Assembly: GCF_024609325.1 (NCBI RefSeq)
Contig: NZ_JANHMQ010000001.1
Location: 1,240,001-1,304,000, forward strand
Direction: 5' to 3'
Length of the DNA: 64,000 bases
From: Geothrix fuzhouensis
Lineage (GTDB): Bacteria > Acidobacteriota > Holophagae > Holophagales > Holophagaceae
A program made the translations under genes and the position numbers. Below are positions 35,986 to 45,368 of the stretch, one piece after another (the first letter of the stretch is position 1; each line of letters starts with the position of its first letter). Below the pieces are notes generated by a model that had not been told where the DNA came from, ran no database searches, and was given only the letters and a program-made list of their open reading frames with translations.

Positions 35986-37884
35986 TCAGGCCGCGGCGGA
36001 CCGTTCAAGCCGACCGAACGACAGCAGGTCGGCTGATTTCTCGAGGCCCTCCGCCAGGTCCAGGAGCACTGGGCGCAAAGGCTCTCCGGGGTTCCTCCCC
36101 GCCAGGTTACGCAGCGCTCCGGCGGCCTGCATCGGATCCTCGGCCAGCTGTCGCAGGGCTATGAAGGCCTCCGGTTTCACGGGCCCCGCGACGGCATCCG
36201 GGACCTCGTGCAGCTGCTCGATGGCGTACCCCAGGTTGAGCACCGCCAGGATGCCCTTGGGCCAGCGCCCGCCCAAATCCTTCGCGTGGCCCAGATGCAG
36301 GGAGAGCCGCAGAATCTGACGCGACCCGCGTGCCCGCCAGTCCTCGATGGCGGCACCCGGCGCTGGCTCGATCATCCGGAGCAGGTCCCGTCGGATCACC
36401 TCGGCGGTCTCCTTCGCCTGCCGAACGGAACTCCGGGGCATCAGAATGTAGTTGCCGGCCACCAGGCAGGCCGCCGAGGCGAGCGCGGCCGAGCCCCCCA
36501 CCACGGCCATGGCGCTGGCGGCCACCGTGATGCCGGCTTGGCTGGCCAACAGGAAACACATGTTGAAATCCACGCCCGCGAGGGCCGTGCGAGGATGCGC
36601 GCGAAGCAAGCCCCCCAGCAGCAGGAAGGGCACCAGCGTCAGCAGCAGGCCCGGTGGGGCCGGAAAGGCCGGCTGCACCACAAGGCGGTAGAAGATCGCG
36701 AGGGTGGCTCCGCCCACCACCCCGGTCAGCAGCTTGGGCGCGATGTGCTGGGGCAGGGCCATGGAGCCCAAGACCAGAGAAAAGATGCAGACCCCCACCG
36801 CCGCCTGAACCACCAGAGGCGAACCCGCCCAGTGGGCCAGGCTCGCGGCCAGGAATGTGGCGGCCCCCGCGGCCACGGCCGTGCGTCCGGCCTGGGGCCA
36901 TTCCCGGTGGGGCGCAAGAACCGCAAGCTGTCGGCGGAAGGGCCGAACCGTCGCGCCGACCAGGGGACGGCTCAAGCTGGCGTTGGCCTCCAGAATGCGG
37001 GCCAGAGCGCCCTCCAGACGGCTGAAGACGGACGGTCCGCCCCTCAAGGCCGGCCCGCCGGATGGCGGGGCCCCAGCCTCCGCGCGCAACCCCTCCGCAG
37101 CCTGGTCCAGGTGCGGTGCCAGGACCTCGGCTGCGGCCCGATCCTCCGGCTTGAACGCAACCGCGGCGCTCATGACCGCGAGGGTGCCCACCACCAGCGA
37201 ATCCACATCGTGCAGGCGGCGGTAGCCTTCGAAGGAGCCCGCCAGGATCAGGCGAGCGGAGGCTTCGACCTCGCTGATTTCCGAGAGGATCCGCTGTTTC
37301 TCCTCGCCCATCTCGGTGGCTCCGCGACGCAGGACCTGCGCCGCGTAGACGATGGCATCCGCCGAAAGGTCCCGGATCTGGGCGAAGAAGGCCTGGCTCG
37401 GCGACTTGGGTGTGGCCAGGCCGGTGATGACGGTGGTCACCACCACCCCGATCAGGGTGCATTCCACCCGCGCGGTGGCGAGGTCCAGCGAGGCCCCTGG
37501 CGCCAGCACCGCCGGGATGACGACGATGGCAGCCGTGACGCCCGCCAACAGGGCGCCGTAGCCGTGCACACCGCGCAGAACATGGGTCAGTCCCCCGTTG
37601 ATGGCCACCCACAAGCTCAGCAGGGCAAACTGCACATAGGGGTGCACCGGCACATGGAGGATCGCGAACCCGACCGCCGCACCCAGCAGGGTCCCCAGCA
37701 CCCGCAGGAGGGCCCGTTCGAACAGCACCCCGCGTGAGGCCTGAGCCACCACCCAGACCGGCATGGCCGCCCAGTAGGCATTCTGGGCATGCACCAGCGT
37801 GGCGATGGTGAAGGCCACCCAGGCCGACAGAGCCAGCACCAGGGCCCGCGTCACCACCTGCCGGTCGATCTGCAGGACCTTCAT
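35986..37884 (-). CDS. FUSC-family (aromatic acid exporter-like) membrane protein
   Basis: 632 residues: two blocks of about five to six hydrophobic helices (residues about 10-150 and 340-490) alternating with soluble helical regions, the layout of YccS/AaeB-like FUSC proteins. It starts within the stop of the ABC exporter gene (ATGA overlap), so the two are co-translated. Likely inner membrane; substrate unknown. Confidence 0.85.
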   Translation of the reverse strand: MKVLQIDRQVVTRALVLALSAWVAFTIATLVHAQNAYWAAMPVWVVAQASRGVLFERALLRVLGTLLGAAVGFAILHVPVHPYVQFALLSLWVAINGGLTHVLRGVHGYGALLAGVTAAIVVIPAVLAPGASLDLATARVECTLIGVVVTTVITGLATPKSPSQAFFAQIRDLSADAIVYAAQVLRRGATEMGEEKQRILSEISEVEASARLILAGSFEGYRRLHDVDSLVVGTLAVMSAAVAFKPEDRAAAEVLAPHLDQAAEGLRAEAGAPPSGGPALRGGPSVFSRLEGALARILEANASLSRPLVGATVRPFRRQLAVLAPHREWPQAGRTAVAAGAATFLAASLAHWAGSPLVVQAAVGVCIFSLVLGSMALPQHIAPKLLTGVVGGATLAIFYRLVVQPAFPAPPGLLLTLVPFLLLGGLLRAHPRTALAGVDFNMCFLLASQAGITVAASAMAVVGGSAALASAACLVAGNYILMPRSSVRQAKETAEVIRRDLLRMIEPAPGAAIEDWRARGSRQILRLSLHLGHAKDLGGRWPKGILAVLNLGYAIEQLHEVPDAVAGPVKPEAFIALRQLAEDPMQAAGALRNLAGRNPGEPLRPVLLDLAEGLEKSADLLSFGRLERSAAA

Positions 37885-39635
37885 AGCGTGCCCTTGACCA
37901 GTTCCCGTTCCAGACTCTGCAGCCGCTTGAGCCGGGCGAAGAGACCCGGCTGGGTGGTCAACGTCTCAGAGGTGCCCAGCTGGACGGCCCGGCCCTCCTC
38001 CAACACCAGCACACGAGCGCAAGTCTCGGCCACGAAAACCCGGTGGGTGGCGAGCACCAGTGTGGACTTGCCGAGGAAGGCGCGCAGGTTTTCGAGGATG
38101 CGGCTTTCGGTCTCGGCATCCACGGCGGAGAGGGCGTCATCCAATAGCAGCAGGCGGGGACGGCGCAGCAGGGCGCGGGCCAGCGCTGTGCGCTGCCGCT
38201 CCCCGCCACTGAGGGCCACGCCTCGCTCGCCCACCACCGTGTCGAGACCGTCGGGCAGGCGCTGGATCAACTCGTCCATGGCCACCACCCGCGCGATCTC
38301 CCAGATTTCCTCCTCGGTGGCCTCAGGGCGGCCCATGGCGAGGTTCATGCGCAAGGTGTCCGAAAACAGGAAGGCCTCCTGGGGCACCCAGCCCAGGCCC
38401 GCCCAGTGGCGCCGCAAGGTCGCGTCGGACAGCGGCTCGCCATCCACCAGCATGCGGCCGGACTGGGGCGCACGAAGGCCCGCCAATACCTGCAACAGCA
38501 ACGTCTTGCCGGAGCCGATGCCGCCGACCACGGCCAGACTGTCGCCAGGCGCCAGGGCAAGGTCCAGAGGACCCAGGCCGCGCCCGGTCTCGAAGCGGTG
38601 GGTCAGGCCTTCCAGAGCCAGCGCCGCGGGAAAGTCCGGCAGAGTGATGGCCTCGGCGGGAGGCAGGGGCAGTTCGGGACTGTGGAGCAGCTGATCCAGC
38701 CGCTCCTGACCGGCCCTGGCCCGCTGGAAGAGGTTGGCCGACCAACCCAGGCTCATCATGGGCCAGGCCAGGGCCACCAGAAAGCCGGTGAAGGCGGTGA
38801 GATCACCCAGGTTCAGGACCCCCCGTACCATCAGGCTGCCGCCGTAGGTCACCAGCACCAGGGCCGACACGCCGCTGATGAGCGCGGACAAGGGCGCGTA
38901 GGCACTGAAGATCACCGATTGTTTCATGCTCAGCGATGCGTGGCGGCGGCTGAGGGCATCGAACTGCGCCACCCGGGCCTCCTCCAGGCCGAAGGCCTGC
39001 ACCACCCGTTCGCCGCTGATGGTCTCGTGGCTGTAGGTCGAGAGGGCCGAGAAGGCCAGTTGCAGCTTCTGCTGCACCATGTGGCTCCACTTCCCGATGA
39101 TGTAGAAACCCAGTGCCAGGAAGGAGAAGGGCAGCATGACCGCCAGGGTGAGCCGCCAACTGGTGCTGAACATCAGGCCGAGCGTCACGGGGAGGATCGA
39201 AAGCACCTGCAGGAAACTCATGAGTCCTGGCCCCGTGGCCATGCGCACGGTGCCCACGTCGTCGCCCAGGCGCGACATGAGGTCGCCCACGCGCTGCCGC
39301 TCATAGAAAGCGAAAGGTCGCGAGAGCAGGAAGGTATAGAGGGATTCACGTTGCTCCCGCTCCACATCGCGACTGAGGCCGATGAGGGTGTTGCGCATGA
39401 GGTAGCGGCCGATGCCCGCCACCGCGGTGAAGGCCAGCATCCAGGCCAGGAAGACCCGCGAACCATGCCAGTCCTGGCGTTCCAGGGCATGCACGGCCCG
39501 ACCCGACCAGTAGGGCACCACCGAAGCCGCCACGCTGCACCAGACCGTGGCCACCAGGCCCCAGTAGAGGGTGCGCCGGTGGCGGTCCATGAGCGGCCAC
39601 CACCAGAACAGCTTGGACTCCGAAAGATCCGCCAC
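37881..39635 (-). CDS. ABC exporter, fused permease and ATPase
   Basis: 584 residues: six-helix membrane domain (about 20-310), then ATPase with Walker A GGIGSGKT, signature LSGGERQR, Walker B LLLLDDALSAVD and the H-loop in LATHRVF. It resembles MdlA/LmrA-type half-exporters, so it acts as a homodimer or with a partner not seen here. The GTG start has GGAGG upstream. Confidence 0.92.
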   Translation of the reverse strand: MADLSESKLFWWWPLMDRHRRTLYWGLVATVWCSVAASVVPYWSGRAVHALERQDWHGSRVFLAWMLAFTAVAGIGRYLMRNTLIGLSRDVEREQRESLYTFLLSRPFAFYERQRVGDLMSRLGDDVGTVRMATGPGLMSFLQVLSILPVTLGLMFSTSWRLTLAVMLPFSFLALGFYIIGKWSHMVQQKLQLAFSALSTYSHETISGERVVQAFGLEEARVAQFDALSRRHASLSMKQSVIFSAYAPLSALISGVSALVLVTYGGSLMVRGVLNLGDLTAFTGFLVALAWPMMSLGWSANLFQRARAGQERLDQLLHSPELPLPPAEAITLPDFPAALALEGLTHRFETGRGLGPLDLALAPGDSLAVVGGIGSGKTLLLQVLAGLRAPQSGRMLVDGEPLSDATLRRHWAGLGWVPQEAFLFSDTLRMNLAMGRPEATEEEIWEIARVVAMDELIQRLPDGLDTVVGERGVALSGGERQRTALARALLRRPRLLLLDDALSAVDAETESRILENLRAFLGKSTLVLATHRVFVAETCARVLVLEEGRAVQLGTSETLTTQPGLFARLKRLQSLERELVKGTL

Positions 39636-39699
39636 AGCGCCTCCGCCATTCAGAGTAGCAACACCGATCCCGGAGCGCAGGCGGGCCCGGCAAAAACGG

Positions 39700-39776
39700 G
39701 GACAGGAGGAACAGGATTGAAGGATGGATTAACAGGATTCAAAGGCAGCTTTGCCGGTGAAAGACGGTGATGGACG
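39700..39776. repeat. AACAGGATT-family array with adjoining GGTGATG units
   Basis: 39700-39741 holds GACAGGAGG, AACAGGATT and a second AACAGGATT, about 9-nt spaced. 39752-39776 has GCCGGTGAAAGACGGTGATGGAC, units of the ATCACTG/GGTGATG type. It lies in the 206-base gap between the divergent ABC exporter and solute-binding protein genes. Only one orientation is seen, so it may be half of an element. Confidence 0.7.
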
Positions 39777-39841
39777 GGCCACCCCTTGGCAGGCCTCATC
39801 GGCCCGGGCATGCTGGAGGAAACTTCCTTGAGCCTGCAACC

Positions 39842-41203
39842 ATGCGGAACCGCTTCGCCGCCCTGACCCTGGTCTTTCTAGCGGCCCTGGCCCCGGTCCG
39901 GGCCCAGATGGTGGAGGAATCCCTGCCCCGGGATCCCGGGCCCCTCGATCTCATCCACGGTGACAGCTACGAGCAATGGATCCTCCAGTCGTTGGCGGGG
40001 GATGCCCTGGTGGGCCTCGGCCTCGGCGGGCGGGCGGTGCCCCGCCTGGCCACCTCCTGGAAGATCCTGAAGGATGGCGCCATCACCTTCACCCTGCGGG
40101 CCGATGCGAGGTTCACAGACGGCAGCCTGGTCACGCCGGAAGATGTCCTCTGGACCTTCGCAGAGATCAGCCGCGATCCCAAAGCCAGCCCCACCAAACG
40201 GGCCATCCTGGAGGGCGCCGTGGCTCGCTTGCAGGATGGCCGGTTGTGGATCCGCTCCCCCAAGCCTCCGGGTCGCCTGCTGCTGGAGCTGGCCCGGGTG
40301 CCCATCGCCCAGAAGGGCCACCCAGAGCGAGGCTCCGGCCCCTTCCTGTTCCAGAAGGAACCGGCGGCCTGGACCTTTCTGCGCCGTGAGCACTTCCTCA
40401 AGCCCCGCATCGACGGCATCCGGTTCCGGCTGCTGCCCGACCCGGCCACGGTGCTCCAGGCCCTCCAGAAGGGCTGGCTGACCATCGGGGCCCCGCCGGC
40501 CCGCCCCCTGCCGCCCCCAGCCAGCCATCACGTGGTGGTCCAGCCCATGAATGCCCAGCTGGTGGTCTGGAGCCACGCCGGCCTGGGGCCCCTGCAACTG
40601 CTGGAGCGCTGGCGCCAGGACGCTTTCCCCCCCGGCCTTCTCGGCCAGAATGCCAAGCCCAGCCACGGTCTGTGGCCCGAGAGCCTGGGCTTCGAGCCCC
40701 AGGCCATCGACACCGAAGCCGGCCCGCCCAAGCCCCCCACCCTCCTGAAGCTGCTCTACGCATCAGGAGAGGCGTTCACCGAGAACCTGCTGCTGGCCCT
40801 GCGGGAGCGGGCCCGGAAGGACGGCTTCGAGCTGCGGCTAATTCCCCTGGAGCAGGCCATTCTCGTGGATCGGCTGCGCCGGGGCGAGTTTGAGCTCGCC
40901 TGTTCCGTGGTGGTCTTCGAGCCCCATCCCTGGGCCGTGCTGGAATACATGGAACCGAACGGCCCCATGAACGTCACCGGGTGGCGCGACCCCCAGTTCG
41001 CCGCACTGGCGGCGAAGCTCCGTGAACCGGGAGATGGCGCCTGGCTCGACCTCCAGGGCCTCTGGGCCAAACATCCCGCTGCCCTGCCCTTGCTCGACTT
41101 CCAGAGCGTGATCTGGGTGGACAAGCGCCTCACCGTGGAACCCAGCCCTCTGGGGCTCTACCTCGGCACCCCAGGAGCGGCAGGCTGGCGCTGGAACCGG
41201 TGA
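39842..41203 (+). CDS. Family-5-like extracellular solute-binding protein
   Basis: 453 residues with a signal peptide (ALTLVFLAALAPVRAQ). Early family-5 traits are present: PRLATSWKILKDGAITFTLR and ARFTDGSLVTPEDVLWTF, as in DppA/OppA. Shorter than typical (~530). ATG 39842 is used because the signal peptide begins there. It overlaps the first permease gene by 4 bases. Peptide or nickel-type cargo cannot be chosen. Confidence 0.85.
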   Translation: MRNRFAALTLVFLAALAPVRAQMVEESLPRDPGPLDLIHGDSYEQWILQSLAGDALVGLGLGGRAVPRLATSWKILKDGAITFTLRADARFTDGSLVTPEDVLWTFAEISRDPKASPTKRAILEGAVARLQDGRLWIRSPKPPGRLLLELARVPIAQKGHPERGSGPFLFQKEPAAWTFLRREHFLKPRIDGIRFRLLPDPATVLQALQKGWLTIGAPPARPLPPPASHHVVVQPMNAQLVVWSHAGLGPLQLLERWRQDAFPPGLLGQNAKPSHGLWPESLGFEPQAIDTEAGPPKPPTLLKLLYASGEAFTENLLLALRERARKDGFELRLIPLEQAILVDRLRRGEFELACSVVVFEPHPWAVLEYMEPNGPMNVTGWRDPQFAALAAKLREPGDGAWLDLQGLWAKHPAALPLLDFQSVIWVDKRLTVEPSPLGLYLGTPGAAGWRWNR

Positions 41204-41862
41204 CTTGGTCTCCGGCCCGCAGCGCCGTCACCCAGGGCATGGCCATCTGGGCCCTGGCCCTGGCCCTGGCTTGGAGCCTTCCTGGCGCCCTCTGGCGACC
41301 GGTGCCGCCGCCACCCTTCCCCGTTCACGCCCTGCTTCCCGCTGGCCTCGCCTTGGGCGCCCTGGCCCTCCTGGCGCCGTTGCTGGCCTGGCTCGGAGGA
41401 CCTGCCCTTGCGACCCGGCGCCCCTTGGCCTTGCTGGAAGCCCCGCCCGACCTGCTCTGGGCCGCCGCTCTGCTCGCCTGCTGGCCGGCGGTGTGGGGCC
41501 CTCCTGGTCAGGGCGGCTGGCTCGCCGCTTTCCTTGCGGCCGCGCTGCCGAGTGAGGTGCGCTGGCTGTCAGCGGCCCTACCGGGGGAGTTCCCCTTCCC
41601 CACGGCCTGGGGCCCCCGGGCGGTGCGCAAGGTCCGGCGGCTGGCCCTGGCCCGCCTCATCTGCCGCTGGCTGGCCGCCCGCTTGCCGGTCTGGCTCACG
41701 GCCTCCCTGGTGCTGGAGCGGATGCTCGGTGTACCGGGGCTGGGAATGGATTGGATGGACCGTGTGGCCGGGCGGGACCGGGCCGGGCTCGCCGCTTGGG
41801 TGGCGGCCCTGGCCCTGCTCTGGCTGTTGTCGCGACCGCTGGAAGCGGAGGCTGCAACGTGA
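41200..41862 (+). CDS. Reduced DppB-like permease
   Basis: 220 residues, very Ala/Leu/Trp-rich, about five hydrophobic segments. The C-terminal LERMLGVPGLGMDWMDRVAGRDR recalls the E-x-x-F-x-x-PGLG ... RD loop of DppB/OppB permeases. The family norm is 300-340 residues; the N-terminal half is shortened. GTG start in GTGA overlap with the binding-protein stop. It may be degenerate or a specialised relative. Confidence 0.6.
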   Translation: MTWSPARSAVTQGMAIWALALALAWSLPGALWRPVPPPPFPVHALLPAGLALGALALLAPLLAWLGGPALATRRPLALLEAPPDLLWAAALLACWPAVWGPPGQGGWLAAFLAAALPSEVRWLSAALPGEFPFPTAWGPRAVRKVRRLALARLICRWLAARLPVWLTASLVLERMLGVPGLGMDWMDRVAGRDRAGLAAWVAALALLWLLSRPLEAEAAT

Positions 41863-42584
41863 AGTGGCGCCTCGCGTTTCTGCTGGCCCTGGCGCTGCCC
41901 GAGCTGCCCCTGGACCCCTTCCACGGAGGCCTCGCCGCCTCACTTGCGCATCCCCTGGGCACGGATGATCTCGGACGGGACGCCCTACTGCGGCTGCTGC
42001 TGGCGGGTGGCCGCAGCGTGGGGTTCGCCAGCGCCTGCGCGTTGTTGGCCCTGGGATTGGCGCTCCTACTGGCCTGGTGGGGGCGACCCTGGCGCGGGGC
42101 CCTGTCCGCCCTCCGCAGCCTGCCGCCAGTATTGTTCCTGCTGCCGCTGGCCGCGGCCGCTGGGGGGATTGGCGCCGCGGCCCTCATCCTGCTGCTGGGC
42201 CTGCTCCTGGCCCCTCACCTGGAGCCACCTCTCCGCGGCAAGCTCGATGCCTTCCGCCATTCACCAGCCTGGGCGGCGGAGCGCACCCTGGGCGCCACAC
42301 CTGTCTCAACGCTCCGCCGCTGGGCCCCCTGGGGGCTGGAGCAGGCCGCAGTCCTCTTTCCCAGCGCATGGCTGGGCGCCCTCTGGGGCGAGGCCACCCT
42401 GTCTACCCTGGGCCTGGGTCCTGGCCCCGACCACGACAGCCTGGGCCGCCTGCTGCTGGAACAACTGCCCCGCCTGGCCACCGACCCGAGTCCACTCGGC
42501 TGGGGCGCCTTGGCCGTGGTGCTCGCGCTTGCCTGGAGCGCGTCCAAGCCGACCGCCAAAAAGAGAACTGCCACTAGCCGGTGA
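41859..42584 (+). CDS. Reduced DppC-like permease
   Basis: 241 residues. HPLGTDDLGRDALLRLLLAG is the clear DppC/OppC signature, followed by about five hydrophobic segments; the norm is near 290 residues. GTG start in GTGA overlap with the previous gene. No ATPase genes (DppD/DppF) follow. The last codons and the stop lie inside the left arm of the repeat element at 42576-42772. Confidence 0.65.
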   Translation: MKWRLAFLLALALPELPLDPFHGGLAASLAHPLGTDDLGRDALLRLLLAGGRSVGFASACALLALGLALLLAWWGRPWRGALSALRSLPPVLFLLPLAAAAGGIGAAALILLLGLLLAPHLEPPLRGKLDAFRHSPAWAAERTLGATPVSTLRRWAPWGLEQAAVLFPSAWLGALWGEATLSTLGLGPGPDHDSLGRLLLEQLPRLATDPSPLGWGALAVVLALAWSASKPTAKKRTATSR

Positions 42585-42772
42585 TGGACGGTGATAAAGC
42601 AGATCTCGGCTGAGCCCCGCAAGGGCCCGCCGAAGGCGGCCTCCGGCCAGGCCGGAGGTCAGTGAGGGAGCGAGGGCCGCACCCACCAAAAGGCGCGGCC
42701 CTCGTACCCTCACTGGAGCCCATGCTTGGGTGTGAGCGGCACCATCACCGTAATCACCGTTCATCACCGGCT
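42576..42772. repeat. Composite intergenic element A (ATCACTG-type arms, inner hairpin)
   Basis: Terminal arms 42576-42595 and 42753-42772 are inverted, 19/20 matching, built of GGTGATG/ATCACCG units. Inside is a strong hairpin: arms 42661-42680 and 42695-42714 pair in two perfect blocks (8 and 10 bp) around a 2x2 internal loop. A GC-rich module (42611-42660, GGCGGCCTCCGG) is shared with copy B in reverse. The left arm covers the stop codon of the DppC-like gene. Confidence 0.85.
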
Positions 42773-42784
42773 AAATCTGTCTTT

Positions 42785-43168
42785 GAATCCTGTTATCTGA
42801 TTATCGGCGAATCTCAGCCAGAAAAGCAGGAACACAGAAGGCACAGAAGCGCCCGTTGGGCGCACACAGAGGGCGCAGAAGGGGCCGGGCTCACCGCGGA
42901 TATCCCTCCGCGGGCGGCGACTCCGGGCGGCTTCCAGGGGCCGCCATGGCCACCGCCCACGAAGCAGGCCGCGCGAAGCGCGACCTGGGGCCGGAGGCCC
43001 GGATATCCTGGCTGGAGCGCCAGGTGCATGGTTCTTTCCTCCGCTTATGGACGCCTTTTCTGCGCCCATCTGCGACCTCTGCGGTTTCAGACTTTCAGGC
43101 TGAGGCTCGCCGATAAGCAGATCCTGTTAATCGAAGCCCTTGATCCTGTTCATCCTGTCCCTGCTTTT
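42785..43168. repeat. Nested inverted-repeat element E
   Basis: Three layers fill the rest of this 593-base gap. Outer AATCCTGTT units lie at 42786-42794 and 43121-43159. Next, 23-base arms at 42797-42819 and 43098-43120 match at about 20 positions (core TTATCGGCGA/TCGCCGATAA). Inner ACACAGA-type arrays are at 42827-42883 and 43056-43088. The centre (42884-43055) is GC-rich with several short palindromes. It ends ten bases before the UPF0597 stop. No gene is supported inside. Confidence 0.8.
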
Positions 43169-43177
43169 CCAAGAGCT

Positions 43178-44428
43178 TCAGAGCTTCGCCTGCATGATCT
43201 CCAGCACCTCGGCGTCCACCCCGGTCATGCCGCGGCGGGCCAGGCGGCCCAGGTTGGCCAGGGAGGTGTCCCCGTCCACCCCCACGATGCCGTCCGTGGC
43301 GGGGATGCCGAAGTTCGCCAGGGCCAGGGTGGCCGAGCGGAACGCTGCGTCCACGCCCGTCATCGCCTTCATGGCGCAGCCGATCTTGGCGCCATCGCAG
43401 ATCATGCCCGCCACGTTGCCTACCATGTTGGCCACGGCCAGATCCATCTGCGCCGGGGTCGCCCCCTCCAGCAGGAGGATGGCCAAGGCGATGCCGATGC
43501 CCGCGGCATTGGCGGCACCGCACACAGCGGACAAGGTGCCCAGGCGCTGCGTGGTGGCGGTGGTCACCAGACAGCCGAAGGCCAGCGCCTCGTCGATGCG
43601 GGCCTGGGTGTGGCCGCCAGCCTGGCCCCACGCCGTGACCGGCACAGACACGGTGATCCCCTTGTTCCCGGAGCCCGCCAGGGACACGACCATGAGGGGT
43701 TCGCCGGACATGCGCGCGAACACCCCGGCGGCCACCAGCCGGGAGAGTCGGGTCATGAGGTCCTGTCCTGGCGGTGGCACGAAGCCCGCAGGCAACAGGG
43801 ACACCCCATGTTCGGCCATGGCCAGGTTGTAGGCCGCCCCTTCCCGCAGCCGCTGGCGATCGCCCTCTGAAAGCGTGGTCGCCAGCTTCCGCAGTTCCTG
43901 GAGGCCCATGGCCCCTACCGTAGCCCGCACGGACGGCGCGCCCTCGGCCCCGATCCGGGCAGGGCTGCCGCCCACCTGCACGCCATTCGCTTCCAGTCGC
44001 GCCAGGTGCGTGTGCTCCACTTCCAGCACGGCCCGCCCCGTGCCGCCCTCGCGTGCCACAGCGCAATCGATGGAGAGTTCGGCACGGGAGGAATCGACCT
44101 GGATGTGGATGGCCTCCCGGGCGATCAGGTCCGCCGCGGCCGCGAGCATCGCCGCGTCCACCGCCGCAAAGCAGCCCAGACCCAGGGAGGGGTCCGGCAG
44201 GCAGGCACCCAGGGCCAGCGCCCAGAGGATGCCCGTGCGGCCGCCGCTATTGGGGAGGCCGACCGCGTGGCAGTTCTTGTAGGTGCGGGGGTCCACAACT
44301 AGGCGCACCTCATGGATGGCCCCCGTTCCCTGTGCTGCAGCCAAGCTGGCAGCATGGGCCACCGCGGCTGGCTCGGTACAGCCCAGGGCTGGCTTCCATT
44401 CGGCATCCAGATACTCGGTCAGGTCCAT
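43178..44428 (-). CDS. UPF0597 / L-cysteine desulfidase-like (CyuA) protein
   Basis: 416 residues. Family motifs: GCTEPAAVAHAA near the N-terminus, LAGSGNKGITVSVPV, and MICDGAKIGCAMK. These cysteines resemble the iron-sulfur/serine-dehydratase-like site of CyuA/YhaM. Cysteine catabolism releasing sulfide is the known role of relatives. ATG 44428 has GGAG 6 bases upstream; ATG 44434 is too near that site. It is a single gene set between elements E and B. Confidence 0.85.
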   Translation of the reverse strand: MDLTEYLDAEWKPALGCTEPAAVAHAASLAAAQGTGAIHEVRLVVDPRTYKNCHAVGLPNSGGRTGILWALALGACLPDPSLGLGCFAAVDAAMLAAAADLIAREAIHIQVDSSRAELSIDCAVAREGGTGRAVLEVEHTHLARLEANGVQVGGSPARIGAEGAPSVRATVGAMGLQELRKLATTLSEGDRQRLREGAAYNLAMAEHGVSLLPAGFVPPPGQDLMTRLSRLVAAGVFARMSGEPLMVVSLAGSGNKGITVSVPVTAWGQAGGHTQARIDEALAFGCLVTTATTQRLGTLSAVCGAANAAGIGIALAILLLEGATPAQMDLAVANMVGNVAGMICDGAKIGCAMKAMTGVDAAFRSATLALANFGIPATDGIVGVDGDTSLANLGRLARRGMTGVDAEVLEIMQAKL

Positions 44429-44545
44429 GGTCATCTCCGCGGCCCCATTCTGTCCGCATCCAGGCTTGTCCCCGGTCACAGGCCCCGGGTGGCCACTGCC
44501 CCCTCGTTCCGGAGTCTCCACAGCATTCCAGGGAAAAGTTTTTTA

Positions 44546-44746
44546 GCCGCTGATTTCCGTGGTTGCGGTGATTGGCCGTTCGCGCCCGAGCATGGGCTCC
44601 AGGATGGGTGCCACCGCCGCGCCTTTTAGGGGGCGCGGTGGCGGCACCCACCCTGACCTCCGGCCGAGCCGGAGGCCGCCATCGGCGGGCCCGTGCGGCG
44701 TCTATCCGAAACCCGCTTTATCACCGTCATCACTGGAATCAGCGGC
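44546..44746. repeat. Composite intergenic element B (reverse orientation)
   Basis: In the 468-base gap between UPF0597 and bcp. Arms 44546-44572 and 44720-44746 are inverted, 22/27 matching (GCCGCTGATT/AATCAGCGGC). The inner hairpin pairs 44606-44623 with 44632-44649 (18 bp, one mismatch and one G-U). Read on the minus strand, its interior aligns along its length with copy A, including GGCGGCCTCCGG and TGGAGCCCATGC. 44747-44790 continues with a GAAACTTGTTAATCCAG tail related to the AACAGGATT family. Nothing else was seen in the gap except a -10-like TAGGCT. Confidence 0.85.
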
Positions 44747-44896
44747 AAATCTTGTCTTTTGAAACTTGTTAATCCAGTCTCGGCTGTTCCCAGTGCTTTC
44801 GGGCCCCGCCCCATCCTCCCCAGCAACCCACGAACTTAGCCCGCCCTGTGCCGGATCTCCTATCCAGGAGCGCGGGTCCAGATTAGGCTACGGCCC

Positions 44897-45367
44897 ATGA
44901 GCGCTCTCGTTGGACAGCCCCTTCCCGCCTTCTCCCTCCAGGACGACCAGGGCACGACGGTCACGGCCGCCGACCTCAAGGGCCACTGGACTGTCCTCTA
45001 CGCCTATCCCAAGGACAGCACCCCCGGCTGCACCACGGAAGCCTGCGACTTCCGGGACAACCTGGCCCGAGTGCAGTCCCTCGGTGCCCAGGTCTACGGC
45101 CTCAGCCGCGACAGCCTCAAGAGCCACCAGAACTTCATCGCCAAGCAGAGCCTCCCCTTCCGCCTGCTCTCCGACCCCGATCGCACCCTGCTGGAACCGC
45201 TCGGCGCTTTCGGCAAGAAGATGATGTACGGCAAGGAAGTGGAAGGCATCATCCGCAGCACCTTCCTCATCGATCCCAAAGGCGTCATCCGCCACGTCTG
45301 GCCCAAAGTGAGCGTGAAGGGCCACGTGCAGGACGTGCTGGACACCCTCAAGAAGCTGAAGGGCTGA
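44897..45367 (+). CDS. bcp: Peroxiredoxin of the Bcp/PrxQ type
   Basis: Thioredoxin-dependent peroxidase, 156 residues. The peroxidatic Cys in STPGCTTEACDFRDN is followed five residues later by the resolving Cys, the alpha2 (PrxQ) arrangement; the active-site Arg lies in LPFRLLSD. TAGGCT at 44884-44889 ends 7 bases before the ATG, and no ribosome site is evident, so the mRNA may be leaderless. Confidence 0.95.
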   Translation: MSALVGQPLPAFSLQDDQGTTVTAADLKGHWTVLYAYPKDSTPGCTTEACDFRDNLARVQSLGAQVYGLSRDSLKSHQNFIAKQSLPFRLLSDPDRTLLEPLGAFGKKMMYGKEVEGIIRSTFLIDPKGVIRHVWPKVSVKGHVQDVLDTLKKLKG

Positions 45368-45368
45368 C

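Noticed and set aside
42662-43870. Long plus-strand open frame of about 400 codons across repeats and into UPF0597
   Set aside because: It is a shadow: it runs through repeat arrays and antisense to a well-recognised gene, with no family features.
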